Position numbers and translations under genes: made by a program. Under the pieces are notes generated by a model. The model saw only the letters and a program-made list of their open reading frames with translations. It was not told the origin of the DNA and made no database searches. DNA of 64,000 nucleotides, taken from positions 1-64,000 of the forward strand of contig CAJCHN010000076.1 in assembly GCA_903970285.1 (NCBI GenBank), in the 5' to 3' direction. This DNA comes from Rhodanobacteraceae bacterium (GTDB lineage Bacteria; Acidobacteriota; Terriglobia; Terriglobales; Acidobacteriaceae). Below, piece after piece: positions 25,821 through 33,868 of the stretch; position 1 is the stretch's first letter; the number at the start of each line of letters is the position of its first letter.

Positions 25821-26920
25821 GACCTGACCAACTCTCCCGAGGCATTGCGACTGCGGCGCATGGCTTCCTGTCTGCGGACCTCGGCCTGAGCGCGGAAGAC
25901 GACGACGAGGATGTCCGCGACGGCCTGATAGAGGGTCGAGGGGATGGGCTCATCCACCTCGACCGTTTTGTAGAGCGCCTGCGCCAGGGGCTTGTTTTCG
26001 AGGACCATGATGCCGCTCTCGATGGCGAGCGCCTTGATCTCCTGCGCGATCAGGTTCATGCCTTTGGCGACAACGATGGGAGTCGCCATGTCGGGCGTGT
26101 AGCGCAGCGCTACCGCGTAGTGGGTGGGATTGGTAACAACCACGGTCGCGGTGGCGGCCGCGGCCAGCGTCTGCTTCTTGCGGCGGCGGCGCTGCAGGCG
26201 GCGGATGCGGCTCTTGATCATGGGATTTCCGTCGGTCTGCTTGTGTTCTTCCCGCACCTCTTCGCGGGTCATCTTCATATCGCTCTGCATCTTCATCCAG
26301 GTCAGGAAGTAGTCGACGCCGGCCCACGCCAGCAGCACCAGCGAACCCTTCCATCCAACCTCGTAGACCATGCCGCCGATGGTGGAGGCGAGCCCACGCA
26401 GGCCCAGCGAGTTGGCGCGCACCATGATCCCCCAGTGAGAGGCGATTGTGGATTGTGCGATCCAGGCGATCGCGCCGAACGGCAGCAGAGACTTGAGCAG
26501 GTTGCTAAGCCCGGACAGCGAAAAGATGTTGCTGATCTTACTGACTGGATTAAAGCGTTCGGGCTTGGGTGCAAGCACTGCGGGCGCAAAGTTCACCCCG
26601 CCCTGCGCAAGGCCCGCGGCGACCGACAAGGCCATGGAGGCGAGCAGCACCGGCACAATCCAGCGAAAGACCTCGATGGCGCCCCAGAAGAAGATGGGGC
26701 TGCTGCTGCCCATATCCTCAGTGGCGGCGTTGTCGAGCACCATGCGGTAAAGCGTCCCCCAATGCGAGAGCGCACCCTGCGACATCATGCACAGCGCGGC
26801 CACAGCGCCTACGATGGCGAGCAGGCTTGGCAGCTCTCGCGAGCGCGTGACCTGACCCTGCTCGCGCGCCTTCTCGCGCCGTTTGGGGGTTGCCTGTTCG
26901 GTTTTGCTGGAATCCGCCAT
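25817..26920 (-). CDS. flhB: Flagellar export switch protein FlhB
   Basis: 367 residues with four membrane helices and a basic cytoplasmic C-terminal domain. The autocleavage motif NPTH (in TNPTHYAVALRY, near residue 270) is intact, so FlhB should undergo the specificity switch from rod/hook to filament export together with FliK. N-terminus MADSSKTEQATPKRREKARE is typical. Six bases separate it from fliR. Confidence 0.95.
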   Translation of the reverse strand: MADSSKTEQATPKRREKAREQGQVTRSRELPSLLAIVGAVAALCMMSQGALSHWGTLYRMVLDNAATEDMGSSSPIFFWGAIEVFRWIVPVLLASMALSVAAGLAQGGVNFAPAVLAPKPERFNPVSKISNIFSLSGLSNLLKSLLPFGAIAWIAQSTIASHWGIMVRANSLGLRGLASTIGGMVYEVGWKGSLVLLAWAGVDYFLTWMKMQSDMKMTREEVREEHKQTDGNPMIKSRIRRLQRRRRKKQTLAAAATATVVVTNPTHYAVALRYTPDMATPIVVAKGMNLIAQEIKALAIESGIMVLENKPLAQALYKTVEVDEPIPSTLYQAVADILVVVFRAQAEVRRQEAMRRSRNASGELVRS

Positions 26921-26926
26921 CGCCGC

Positions 26927-27697
26927 CTAACGTGCCAGGTGAAGGAGCCGGTCGGCGTAGCCCATCGACTCCAGAAAGAGGTTGCGAAACATGTCGGGCC
27001 AGTACTTGAGCGAGGAGAAGAGAATGGCCAGGCCGAGCAGGCTCTTCACCGCGGGCCCGAGCATCATCAGGGGAAGCTGCGGCGAAGACTTGCCGAGGAG
27101 CCCGAGCACGATGTCCGTCAGGAGCGTGGCCGAAAGTACGGGCGCGGCAATCTGCACGCCGACCAGCAGGATGCTGGCGCCGGAGCCGACCAGACTCATC
27201 GCGAAGGGCCGCGTGAGCTGGGCCGTGCCCGGAGGCAGATAGGTGAAGCTGTTGCCGATGGCGCGCAATAGCCAGAGATGAACGTCCAGCCGCAAGAAGA
27301 TCAGCATGGCGAGCGACTGATGAAACATGGCCATGACTGTGGTATCGACCTGCGTAGTGGGATCGAGGATGTTCACCAGCGAGTAGCCCATCTGGATGCT
27401 CAGGATCTGGCCCGCCATCTGGACCGCCTCGAAGACGATGGAGGTCGCGATGCCGAACGCAACCCCCAGCAGAAGTTCGCGAAAGACCAGCAGCGGCCAC
27501 TCGCCGAGCGGCAGCGGAGTGAGCGAGCGCGAGAGCATGGGGTAGAGCAGAACGGTCAGCAGAAAGACCAGACCGGCCTTGATTCGGGCGGGAATGACGA
27601 CGCTGCCGAGGAACGGGGCGAAGAGCATCAGGCCGGAGAGCCGGACGCTGATGGCAAGGAAGGCCTGGATGACGTCTGCCAGCGGAATCTTGATCAC
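26927..27697 (-). CDS. fliR: Flagellar export gate protein FliR
   Basis: 256 residues from GTG 27697, whose GTGA overlaps the fliQ stop; this gives the standard FliR length and the usual N-terminus (ADVIQAFLAISVRLSGLMLF). About six membrane helices. FliR joins FliP and FliQ in the helical export gate. Conserved SLVNILDPTTQVDTTVM and FMSLV-like FAMSLVGSGASILLVGVQIA are seen. An upstream in-frame start at 27763 would lie within fliQ and is unlikely. Confidence 0.93.
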   Translation of the reverse strand: MIKIPLADVIQAFLAISVRLSGLMLFAPFLGSVVIPARIKAGLVFLLTVLLYPMLSRSLTPLPLGEWPLLVFRELLLGVAFGIATSIVFEAVQMAGQILSIQMGYSLVNILDPTTQVDTTVMAMFHQSLAMLIFLRLDVHLWLLRAIGNSFTYLPPGTAQLTRPFAMSLVGSGASILLVGVQIAAPVLSATLLTDIVLGLLGKSSPQLPLMMLGPAVKSLLGLAILFSSLKYWPDMFRNLFLESMGYADRLLHLAR

Positions 27698-27963
27698 TCG
27701 AGCACCCGGTGGAAGTCCGACAGCATGAGGACGGTGTAGTTGGCGAGGTGGCGAAACATCCACGGCATCAGAATGAAGATCGCGCTACCGGCGGCCAGCA
27801 GGCGCGGAACGGTGGAGAGCGTCTGATCCTGCAGGGACGTGAGCACCTGCACCACGTTGACGAGGAGGCTGACGACGATCGCGACCAGCAGAATGGGAGC
27901 GGTCAGGATGATCACCTGCTCCAGCATCAGCCTGCCCATGGAGACAACGGCATCGGTTCCCAT
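27694..27963 (-). CDS. fliQ: Flagellar export gate protein FliQ
   Basis: 89 residues, exactly the family size, with two membrane hairpin helices. Diagnostic segments: LTAPILLVAIVVSLLVNVVQ and TSLQDQTLSTVPRLLA. Part of the FliPQR export gate. Its start overlaps the fliP stop by one base and its stop overlaps fliR. Confidence 0.95.
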   Translation of the reverse strand: MGTDAVVSMGRLMLEQVIILTAPILLVAIVVSLLVNVVQVLTSLQDQTLSTVPRLLAAGSAIFILMPWMFRHLANYTVLMLSDFHRVLE

Positions 27964-28766
27964 CAGCTGAAGCTCCTCATCAGGGCGCCGATCAGCAGGT
28001 GCCAGCCATCCACCATCAGGAACAGAAGCAGCTTCAAGGGCGTGGAGATGACGACCGGCGGAAGCTGCATCATGCCGACCGAGGTCGTGATGGATGCGAC
28101 CACCATGTCGACGATCAGGAACGGCAGGAAAAGTACTGTTCCAATCTGGAAAGCAGCCTTCAACTCCGACAGAATGTACGCTGGCAGCATGACGCGGAAG
28201 GAGAGATCCTGCACGTTGTGGGGACGCGGCTCTTTCGCCAGTTCAAGGAACAGGGCAACGTCCTTGTCGCGCACATAGTGGGCCATAAACTGGCGCATCG
28301 GCTCACCCGCGCGGCTCAGCGCCTCGACCGGCGTGATGGTACCGGCCTGCAGCGGGACGATAGAGTTGTCGTAGATAACGACACCGACCGGCTGCATGAG
28401 AAAGAACGTCAGGATCATCGAGAGGCCGATGAGGGTCTGATTCGAGGGCGTGGTTTGCAGTCCGAGTGCCTGACGTAGAAAGTGAAAGACGATCAGCAGG
28501 CGCGCGAAGGGCGTTACGCAGAGCAGGATCGACGGGATCAGCGTCAGGAACGTCAGCAGAACGACGATGGTCCACGGAGCCGAGTTTCCGCCCAGGCCTG
28601 TAATCTGCAGGCCGCCGGCACTGGGTGCGGTCGGCGGCAACATGGCGGAGAGCGAATGCAGCCCCACCGCTGCACTGAACACGGGAGCGGACTGCGCCCA
28701 CGATGCCGACGGCAGCAGAGCGCCCGCGAGCAGGGCGGCGGCCACCACTTTGCTGATCGTCTTCAC
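27963..28766 (-). CDS. fliP: Flagellar export gate protein FliP
   Basis: 267 residues with a cleavable signal peptide (residues 1-25, ending SWAQ) and four membrane helices. The FliP signatures are present: TFLTLIPSILLCVTPFARLLIVFHFLR and LPAYILSELKAAFQIGTVLFLPFLIVDM. Five FliP subunits form the core of the export gate. Overlaps fliO and fliQ by a few bases each. Confidence 0.96.
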   Translation of the reverse strand: MKTISKVVAAALLAGALLPSASWAQSAPVFSAAVGLHSLSAMLPPTAPSAGGLQITGLGGNSAPWTIVVLLTFLTLIPSILLCVTPFARLLIVFHFLRQALGLQTTPSNQTLIGLSMILTFFLMQPVGVVIYDNSIVPLQAGTITPVEALSRAGEPMRQFMAHYVRDKDVALFLELAKEPRPHNVQDLSFRVMLPAYILSELKAAFQIGTVLFLPFLIVDMVVASITTSVGMMQLPPVVISTPLKLLLFLMVDGWHLLIGALMRSFS

Positions 28767-29500
28767 GAGCGCGGCTCCATCGCCGTTCCGGCGGCGTGCC
28801 AGCTTTGCTGCTGCTGATCGAGCACGGCCAGCAGCGAGACCTGGCCAGCCGCTCCGCCAATCAAGAGCTGCGCCCCATCGACCTGCAGGATGGTGACGAA
28901 CCGCTTCTCTCCCAGCGAGACCGTCTCCGTAACCTTCATGCGGCGCGACGAGAACTGCTGCATGCGCTTCTTCTCAATCCACTTCAGAGCGGAAAAGACC
29001 TGCTTCAGCAGGTTCGCCGCGGCTGCGGCGGGCACGGCTACAGAGGCCCGGCCGCCGAGGGGTGGTGCGCACGCAACGCTGGCGGGACGCGACGAGAACC
29101 GCGCCTTGCCCTTCGTCTCAATCCACTTCACAGCGAGGAGTAACTGCTTCAGCAGGTTTGGAACAGGTGCGGACGGAACCGCCGAAGGCGCTTGGCTGCC
29201 CGGTTGCTGTGAGCCATCGCCACTCGCGCGGCGCGTTGAGCTTCGAAGGTTTGCCGCAGGTCTCACCGGAGCCACCGAAGAAAGGGTTCTGTTCGCCGGC
29301 CGCGTGCCACTGACCTTGATACGAGCGAGCTGCTGCACGCGCTTCTGATCAAGCCACTTCAAGATGTTTGGCTGAGTTGAGCGTGCACTGGCCGAGGGCG
29401 CCAGCGCCAGGCGCGCGGCCGTCACCGCGTCCACCTTGCTGCCAGCGGAACGTGCGTGCAGCGACTGTTCGCTTTCGAGGATGCGCTGAGCGGAGGTCAT
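28763..29500 (-). CDS. fliO: FliO-like protein with triplicated juxtamembrane segment and no clear membrane anchor
   Basis: 245 residues in the fliO position (fliN2-fliO-fliP-fliQ-fliR). The C-terminal ~60 residues match the FliO domain: MKVTETVSLGEKRF, VTILQVDGAQLLIGG and VSLLAVLDQ. FliO normally has one membrane helix followed directly by this domain and helps FliP assemble. Here no long hydrophobic helix is visible. Instead a segment is repeated three times: around residues 45-68 (NILKWLDQKRVQQL), 115-142 (NLLKQLLLAVKWIETK) and 162-189 (NLLKQVFSALKWIEKK). Its ATGA overlaps the fliN2 stop. Family call good; the architecture is unusual. Confidence 0.75.
   Translation of the reverse strand: MTSAQRILESEQSLHARSAGSKVDAVTAARLALAPSASARSTQPNILKWLDQKRVQQLARIKVSGTRPANRTLSSVAPVRPAANLRSSTRRASGDGSQQPGSQAPSAVPSAPVPNLLKQLLLAVKWIETKGKARFSSRPASVACAPPLGGRASVAVPAAAAANLLKQVFSALKWIEKKRMQQFSSRRMKVTETVSLGEKRFVTILQVDGAQLLIGGAAGQVSLLAVLDQQQQSWHAAGTAMEPRS
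28934..29368 (-). repeat. Three degenerate direct repeats inside fliO
   Basis: Imperfect coding repeats encode Asn-(Ile/Leu)-Leu-Lys … Lys-Trp-(Ile/Leu)-(Glu/Asp)-X-Lys blocks. The two C-terminal copies start 47 codons apart and the first lies 70 codons earlier. The plus-strand DNA shows the relatedness (for example CTCAATCCACTTCA in two copies and CAAGCCACTTCA in the third). Confidence 0.7.
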
Positions 29501-29802
29501 ACGAGCTCCGTAATCCGCGCCGCCAGGCGCTCACCGACCACTTCAAACTCGGTCCAGGCCATCAGCGTGCCGTTAACGTGAAGCGGAATGTCGGTGCTCT
29601 GATTGCACGCAGTCTGAACCAGCGAACCCTCTTTCAGGCCAAGCAGCGAACCCACGGTAAAGCCGACAACGGGCACTTCAAGCGTCAGCTTGCAGGGCAG
29701 CCAGGGAAGCACTTCCCTCGGAGAACGGTCAGTCCCCGCCGGACGAAAGCCCGTGGCTGCCATGTGCGAATTTACGTTGGAAACGGATGCTGTACCTGTC
29801 AC
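29497..29802 (-). CDS. Second FliN-like SpoA-domain protein
   Basis: About 101 residues with one SpoA domain in the C-terminal 70: LPWLPCKLTLEVPVVGFTVG, LLGLKEGSLVQTACN and FEVVGERLAARITELV. It resembles FliN/FliM C-terminal domains but differs clearly from the fliN at 21.7 kb. The start is uncertain: GTG 29802 has AAGGGG upstream, ATG 29763 is also possible. It heads the fliO-P-Q-R-flhB-flhA block, with a sigma-54-like promoter at 29911-29926. A role in the C-ring or in docking the FliH-FliI complex is inference. Confidence 0.72.
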   Translation of the reverse strand: MTGTASVSNVNSHMAATGFRPAGTDRSPREVLPWLPCKLTLEVPVVGFTVGSLLGLKEGSLVQTACNQSTDIPLHVNGTLMAWTEFEVVGERLAARITELV

Positions 29803-30152
29803 GAAGACCCCTTGCCGCCGATATGCTGCATGTCCCGCTCCGCCCTGCGCTGCTGTGCGAGCCCAACAACGGCACAGCAGACTGCGAGGACGGAGCGGCA
29901 CCCTGAGCGAAGCAAATGGGGGACCAAAGTGCGGTAAGCGGCAGGTCGAAGGAGCCGTGTTTCAGGCCCTAAGCGGGGGACAGAGGTACAACCTTAGAGG
30001 AGTTCGCGGAGACCGTCCGAGATGCATTGCCGCAGCAAGACCGCGCATACGGAGCCCGAGGAGCATGAGCGCCGGGAGAGCCGCTCACCCCTTCCTGAAA
30101 AAGGGGGCGAACGGTTCTCACCGGTTCCTCATAATTGATCTGGAGCCGTGGT
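29803..30152. other. Non-coding gap between flgE and fliN2
   Basis: About 350 nt without a supported gene. It holds the sigma-54-like site at 29911-29926. It also holds an imperfect GC-rich hairpin around 30079-30120, which may end the fliK-flgD-flgE transcript but has no T-run, and the small palindrome GAACGGTTC at 30109-30117. Plus-strand open frames here are low-complexity shadows. Confidence 0.6.
29911..29926 (-). promoter_or_regulatory. Putative sigma-54 promoter of fliN2-fliO-P-Q-R-flhB-flhA
   Basis: Minus-strand TGGTCCCCCATTTGCT fits TGG-N10-TTGCW with the correct spacing; the -24 element is less perfect (TGGTCC) than the others in the locus. Leader to the proposed start is about 100 nt. 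Confidence 0.6.
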
Positions 30153-31388
30153 CTAGCTCGTCAGCATCTGCATCGTGGTTTGTACCAGGGTATCGAAGGT
30201 GGTGATGCTCTTGGCGTTGGCCTGGTACGCCTGCTGCGCCACGATCATCTTGCCGAACTCGGTGGCAACATCGACGTTCGAGGATTCCACCGACCCGCCG
30301 GTGATGGTGCCGAGGCCACCGGTGCCAGCAATGCCGACCAGCGCGGGGCCCGCTGCAGCCGAGGCCTGGTAGTCGTTTCCGCCCACCTGGACCAGACCCT
30401 GCGTGTTAGCAAAATTCGCCAGCGCGACCTGCCCCAGAGGGCTGGTCTGTCCATTCGAGAAGGTCCCCTCAATGATTCCATTCGGCAGGATGGAGTAGCC
30501 CGCGAGGGTGCCGGCGGCGAATCCATTCTGCGTCTGGGCAGTAGTTGCACTGGCTGAGTTGTTCTGGGTGATGGTCGGATTGCCGGAGCTGTCGTCCAGA
30601 TTCCAGTTGATCTTCAGGGGAGCGGCGCCGTCGACCAGGCTGGGAACGCTGATGGCGACGCTTCCGGTCGGCGAGATGAGGTTACCGGAGCTATTGAAGG
30701 TTAACGTGCCGCTGGCCAGCTGGCTGGATGCGGCGCCGGTCGCGGAGGTAGGCATATTCACCGAGTAGCTCCAGGTGTTCGCGCCCGTGTTGGTGTAGGT
30801 GATGCTCAACTGCTGCTCGTTGCCCAGTGAATCATAGACGGGCGTGGTGCTGGAGAAAGAGGAACCGGACGCGGACGAGGAACTCAGATTGACCGAGAGA
30901 TTGAAGCTGGTGGTGGGGCTGGCCGGGACGATCGCGCTTTCGTTGATGACCAGCGGCTGCAGCGTGCCCGAGGAGGAGACTACGCCGTTCGAAGCGCCAT
31001 AGCCCATCACCAGATCGCCATTGGGGGCGGTCAGTTGACCGGATGCGTTCGTGGTGAAGTCGCCCGCCCGCGTGTATGCCGTTCCGCCGCCGGCGGTCTG
31101 GACGACGAAGAACCCGTTACCCGCGAGCGCCATGTTGGAGGCGATGGAGGTTGAGGTCTGGGTTCCGTCGCTGAAGTTGGAGACAGTCTGTGAGGTCTTA
31201 ACGCCAAGCCCGCTCTGGAGTGTATCGCCAACGCCGTTCAACATGCTGCTCTGCGCAAAGATGTCGCTGAACGACGTGTTCTGGTCCTTGTACCCGACGG
31301 TATCGAGGTTCGCCAGGTTGTTGGAAACGGTTTGAAGCTGCGTCTCGGCTGCTGTGAGACCGGAGAGAGGAACGCCGAAGAAACCCAT
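30153..31388 (-). CDS. flgE: Flagellar hook protein
   Basis: 411 residues, standard length. N-terminus LSGLTAAETQLQTVSNNLANLDTVGYKDQ, internal ALAGNGFFVVQ, and C-terminal VATEFGKMIVAQQAYQANAK plus SITTFDTLVQTTMQML identify FlgE. The middle is Ser/Thr/Gly rich. It builds the hook, with length set by FliK. Start codon overlaps the flgD stop (TAATG). Confidence 0.96.
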   Translation of the reverse strand: MGFFGVPLSGLTAAETQLQTVSNNLANLDTVGYKDQNTSFSDIFAQSSMLNGVGDTLQSGLGVKTSQTVSNFSDGTQTSTSIASNMALAGNGFFVVQTAGGGTAYTRAGDFTTNASGQLTAPNGDLVMGYGASNGVVSSSGTLQPLVINESAIVPASPTTSFNLSVNLSSSSASGSSFSSTTPVYDSLGNEQQLSITYTNTGANTWSYSVNMPTSATGAASSQLASGTLTFNSSGNLISPTGSVAISVPSLVDGAAPLKINWNLDDSSGNPTITQNNSASATTAQTQNGFAAGTLAGYSILPNGIIEGTFSNGQTSPLGQVALANFANTQGLVQVGGNDYQASAAAGPALVGIAGTGGLGTITGGSVESSNVDVATEFGKMIVAQQAYQANAKSITTFDTLVQTTMQMLTS

Positions 31389-31912
31389 TACTTGCCTCCA
31401 AATTGGTTCGTGAGTTTGGAAAGATCTAAAGTCGAGTTGGGATCAGTTGCCGCCAGCGAAGCGGCATTGATCGAAGCGGAAGGAGAAGAGCTGTTCCTCA
31501 GCGCGTTCTGCGCGGCGATGAGTGCGGAAGAGCTCATGTTGTTCGAGCTCGATACCGGGGACACGGAGGGCGTTGAACTCCCGCTCGCTGAACTCGAAGA
31601 GGACGATGAGCTGCCGCCGCTGACTACCTGGTTGATGCTGATCAGCTGATCCAGCTGGTTCAACGAGATCATCTGGCCAACCATCGCGGTCGAATCCATC
31701 GGCGCGGAAGGATCCTGATTCTGCAACTCCTGGACCAGCAAGTTGAGGAAGGTTGTGCCGGTAGTTGTGCCGGCCAGACCACCGGTGGACGAAGAGCTGG
31801 AGTTGCTTCCGGTCGCGCTGGACGCGTTCGCCTGTACGTTTGCCTTGGTCTTCGGCGCGAAGAGACTCAGGCCGGAGAGCGATGGATTTGGTGCTGTTGC
31901 GGAGACTTGCAT
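31388..31912 (-). CDS. flgD: Hook assembly scaffold FlgD, short form
   Basis: 174 residues against the usual ~220-240. The conserved N-terminal region is intact: TFLNLLVQELQNQDPSAPMD and QMISLNQLDQLISINQV. After it comes a Ser-rich linker (a run of Ser around residues 100-110) and a 60-residue low-complexity tail. The C-terminal FLG_D-Ig/Tudor-like module is not recognisable. FlgD caps the growing hook. It lies in the fliK-flgD-flgE operon, coupled to flgE. Confidence 0.87.
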   Translation of the reverse strand: MQVSATAPNPSLSGLSLFAPKTKANVQANASSATGSNSSSSSTGGLAGTTTGTTFLNLLVQELQNQDPSAPMDSTAMVGQMISLNQLDQLISINQVVSGGSSSSSSSSASGSSTPSVSPVSSSNNMSSSALIAAQNALRNSSSPSASINAASLAATDPNSTLDLSKLTNQFGGK

Positions 31913-31930
31913 GGTTCCTCCTAAAGGCAG

Positions 31931-33478
31931 TTAGATCATGATGTCCAGCCGCGCGCTGGCAGCTGGAAGACTGGAACTGGACCGGCTGGCGCCCATCGCC
32001 AGGACAGCGGGCGAAGGGGTGAGGGATGCACTGCTCGAAGCCTTGCCTTGACCTTGTGCGTTTGAACGGTCGCGGCCCGAGGCATCTCCCTGGCTCGTGG
32101 CTGAGTTGTCGCGAACCTCCACCCGGGCCTGAAGTCCGTAGGCGCTCCCCAGCTTCTCCTCGATGCTGGGAAGATGAATGGCGAGAGCCCGGCTCAGTTC
32201 CGCGTGGTCCAGCGAAATCTGTGCGGAGAGTGTCTGGTGCGTAACCGAGGTGGTAATGGAAATGTTGCCAAACTCCGCCGAATTCATGCCCATGCGCATC
32301 TCGGACTGATGCATGGCCTGGATGATCTGCGCGCTGTGAACCACGGGTCCGGATGCAGGATCCCAGCTCGAGGAAGCGGGTTGCGGGGTAGGAATTGTAT
32401 TCGCTGCGTCTGTGGTAGCCGTTGGCTGCGCCTGCTTTGCGGCCTGTGGGTCGGCGCTGGCAGCGGACGACGCGCTCAGCACGGCCTGGAGATTCTGTGG
32501 CACGGCAGCCGTGTTGTGCGCCTGGTCGCCAGCCATGTCATGAGAGCCGGCATCCGGCATCACCACAGGAAACTTTGTCGTCGGGGAGATGGTCGCGGGC
32601 GAGGCTGACGCAGAACCTGAGTTGTCGGATTTAGCTTTTCCAGCGGAGACGGGAGCCGTGCCGCGCGGGTTGCCGGAGGTGCTGCCAGATGTGGGGCCCG
32701 CCACGACTGAATTGCCAGCTCCGTCGGTCGACGAAGCCGCCATTGAAGCAACGGAGGAGGAACCGAGCGCGGACACGGGCAGGGGAGTGGGAGCGGTGAC
32801 GGACGGAAGCAGTGCGGAGAGCTGCTGTTCGAATTGAGAGGAAGTCACGTCGCTCTTCGTCGGTGCGTCCAGAGCCGCGCCGGCTGCCGCGGACGTCGCG
32901 GCGGAGGACCTCGCATCCGCATGCGCTTTGTCAGCAGGGGAGAGATCTGAGGAGGCGGAGGGAATGGATGCGGCGGTTGGTGCTTCGTTCGCCATCCGGT
33001 TGGGTTCACTTCCGACGGCCGGGAGTTCTGAAGCCGGCTTAGCTGCCGCAGTGGAAGCTTCAGAGATGGAGGCGGCACCAGTGGCCGCATCCGGCGCGGC
33101 GATCCTGTTGCCGAGGGCGCCATGGATCGCGGTTGCAGGCTCCATGGAGGAACGTGGGTCGAGGGCCGCAAGGTTGAAGTCCGGCTGAGACCCATCGTTC
33201 TCCGCTGGCTGTTGCCCGGTGATCAGCGTGACCGGCAGTACGGGCTGCTGCGGCTGGGCCGGGTTCGATGGCTGCGGAGGCGTCGCGCCCGGATCATCCG
33301 GAGAGCTGGTTGCGGCGGGTTTATTCTCCTCCTGCTTCTTGTCATCCTGCTTCTTGTCCGACCGAACACTCTGGCCGGTGCGGTCGGGATGCGTGGTCGC
33401 TGCGGATGCATGGGACAACGCATCGCTGAACGGCGATCCCGAAGCTGCAGTCGCCGGCCTTGGAGCGCTGGTATCCAT
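31931..33478 (-). CDS. fliK: Flagellar hook-length control protein FliK
   Basis: 515 residues from ATG 33478. The long Ser/Ala/Pro-rich, low-complexity N-terminal region (the molecular ruler) is followed by the Flg_hook domain: QSEMRMGMNSAEFGNISITT, TLSAQISLDHAELSRALAIH and LPSIEEKLGSAYGLQARVEV. FliK measures the hook and flips FlhB specificity. A GTG at 33508 is possible, but the sigma-54 promoter at 33521-33536 would then give almost no leader, which favours 33478. First gene of fliK-flgD-flgE. Confidence 0.88.
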   Translation of the reverse strand: MDTSAPRPATAASGSPFSDALSHASAATTHPDRTGQSVRSDKKQDDKKQEENKPAATSSPDDPGATPPQPSNPAQPQQPVLPVTLITGQQPAENDGSQPDFNLAALDPRSSMEPATAIHGALGNRIAAPDAATGAASISEASTAAAKPASELPAVGSEPNRMANEAPTAASIPSASSDLSPADKAHADARSSAATSAAAGAALDAPTKSDVTSSQFEQQLSALLPSVTAPTPLPVSALGSSSVASMAASSTDGAGNSVVAGPTSGSTSGNPRGTAPVSAGKAKSDNSGSASASPATISPTTKFPVVMPDAGSHDMAGDQAHNTAAVPQNLQAVLSASSAASADPQAAKQAQPTATTDAANTIPTPQPASSSWDPASGPVVHSAQIIQAMHQSEMRMGMNSAEFGNISITTSVTHQTLSAQISLDHAELSRALAIHLPSIEEKLGSAYGLQARVEVRDNSATSQGDASGRDRSNAQGQGKASSSASLTPSPAVLAMGASRSSSSLPAASARLDIMI

Positions 33479-33520
33479 CTTCGCAACGGGCTGTAAGGTC
33501 ACTCGCACGCCTTGTGTAAA

Positions 33521-33536
33521 TGCAAGCCTGGGGCCA
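33521..33536 (-). promoter_or_regulatory. Sigma-54 promoter of fliK-flgD-flgE
   Basis: Minus-strand TGGCCCCAGGCTTGCA fits the sigma-54 consensus (TGGC and TTGCA with correct spacing). Predicted start near 33510, giving a ~30-nt leader to ATG 33478. Confidence 0.78.
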
Positions 33537-33606
33537 AAGTCTGAAACCAGCCGGCACCGTGTCTACCACGCATTTTCAGTCACTTACAAAGGCGTCGAAA
33601 CAGTAC

Positions 33607-33618
33607 TGTTCCGGAACA
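33607..33618. promoter_or_regulatory. 12-bp perfect palindrome upstream of the fliK promoter
   Basis: TGTTCCGGAACA, 71-82 bp upstream of the sigma-54 element. It shares the GTTC…GAAC ends with the flgF upstream repeat, so it is a candidate enhancer-binding-protein site. Inference from position only. Confidence 0.35.
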
Positions 33619-33794
33619 CTTTCGCTTGACCCGGCAGCGCGGTAAACCTTGCCGTGCCTACTCGGCAAACGTTGCCTACAGCCTTGTCCGGTTGCGTGTG
33701 CCTGCGGAGCATACGGCGTCGGCGGCGGATAACGCGCGTAGACCGACGCGATCTGTCACCACGCGCAAAGGGATCGGGATGTAAGGAGGTTCGC

Positions 33795-33845
33795 GTGAAG
33801 AAGCGAGTGTCACGCAAGCGCATTCGCCCTTGGCGATGCGGATGA
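33795..33845 (+). CDS. Arg/Lys-rich 16-residue micro-ORF behind a near-perfect ribosome-binding site
   Basis: GTG start six bases after TAAGGAGG (33782-33789), encoding MKKRVSRKRIRPWRCG then TGA. Nine of 16 residues are Lys or Arg. It is on the opposite strand to all flagellar genes, in the gap before the fliJ end. The ribosome-binding site is as strong as any in the window. No family is recognisable and expression is unproven; it may be a leader peptide, a tiny protein or chance. Confidence 0.35.
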   Translation: MKKRVSRKRIRPWRCG

Positions 33846-33868
33846 GTCATCCCAAAGAGGACTGCGCT

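Larger units (their letters stand above)
33479..33868. other. Intergenic region between fliK and fliJ
   Basis: About 390 nt. It holds the fliK sigma-54 promoter (33521-33536), a perfect palindrome TGTTCCGGAACA (33607-33618), a TTGCCG/CGGCAA inverted repeat (33649-33668) and a plus-strand micro-ORF (33795-33845). The rest shows no supported gene. Confidence 0.6.

Noticed and set aside
30079-30123. Strong terminator after flgE
   Set aside because: The hairpin is imperfect and has no T-run; kept only as a comment on the intergenic region.
33649-33668. TTGCCG/CGGCAA inverted repeat as a second enhancer site for fliK
   Set aside because: Only six base pairs, unlike the other candidate sites; too weak to list.
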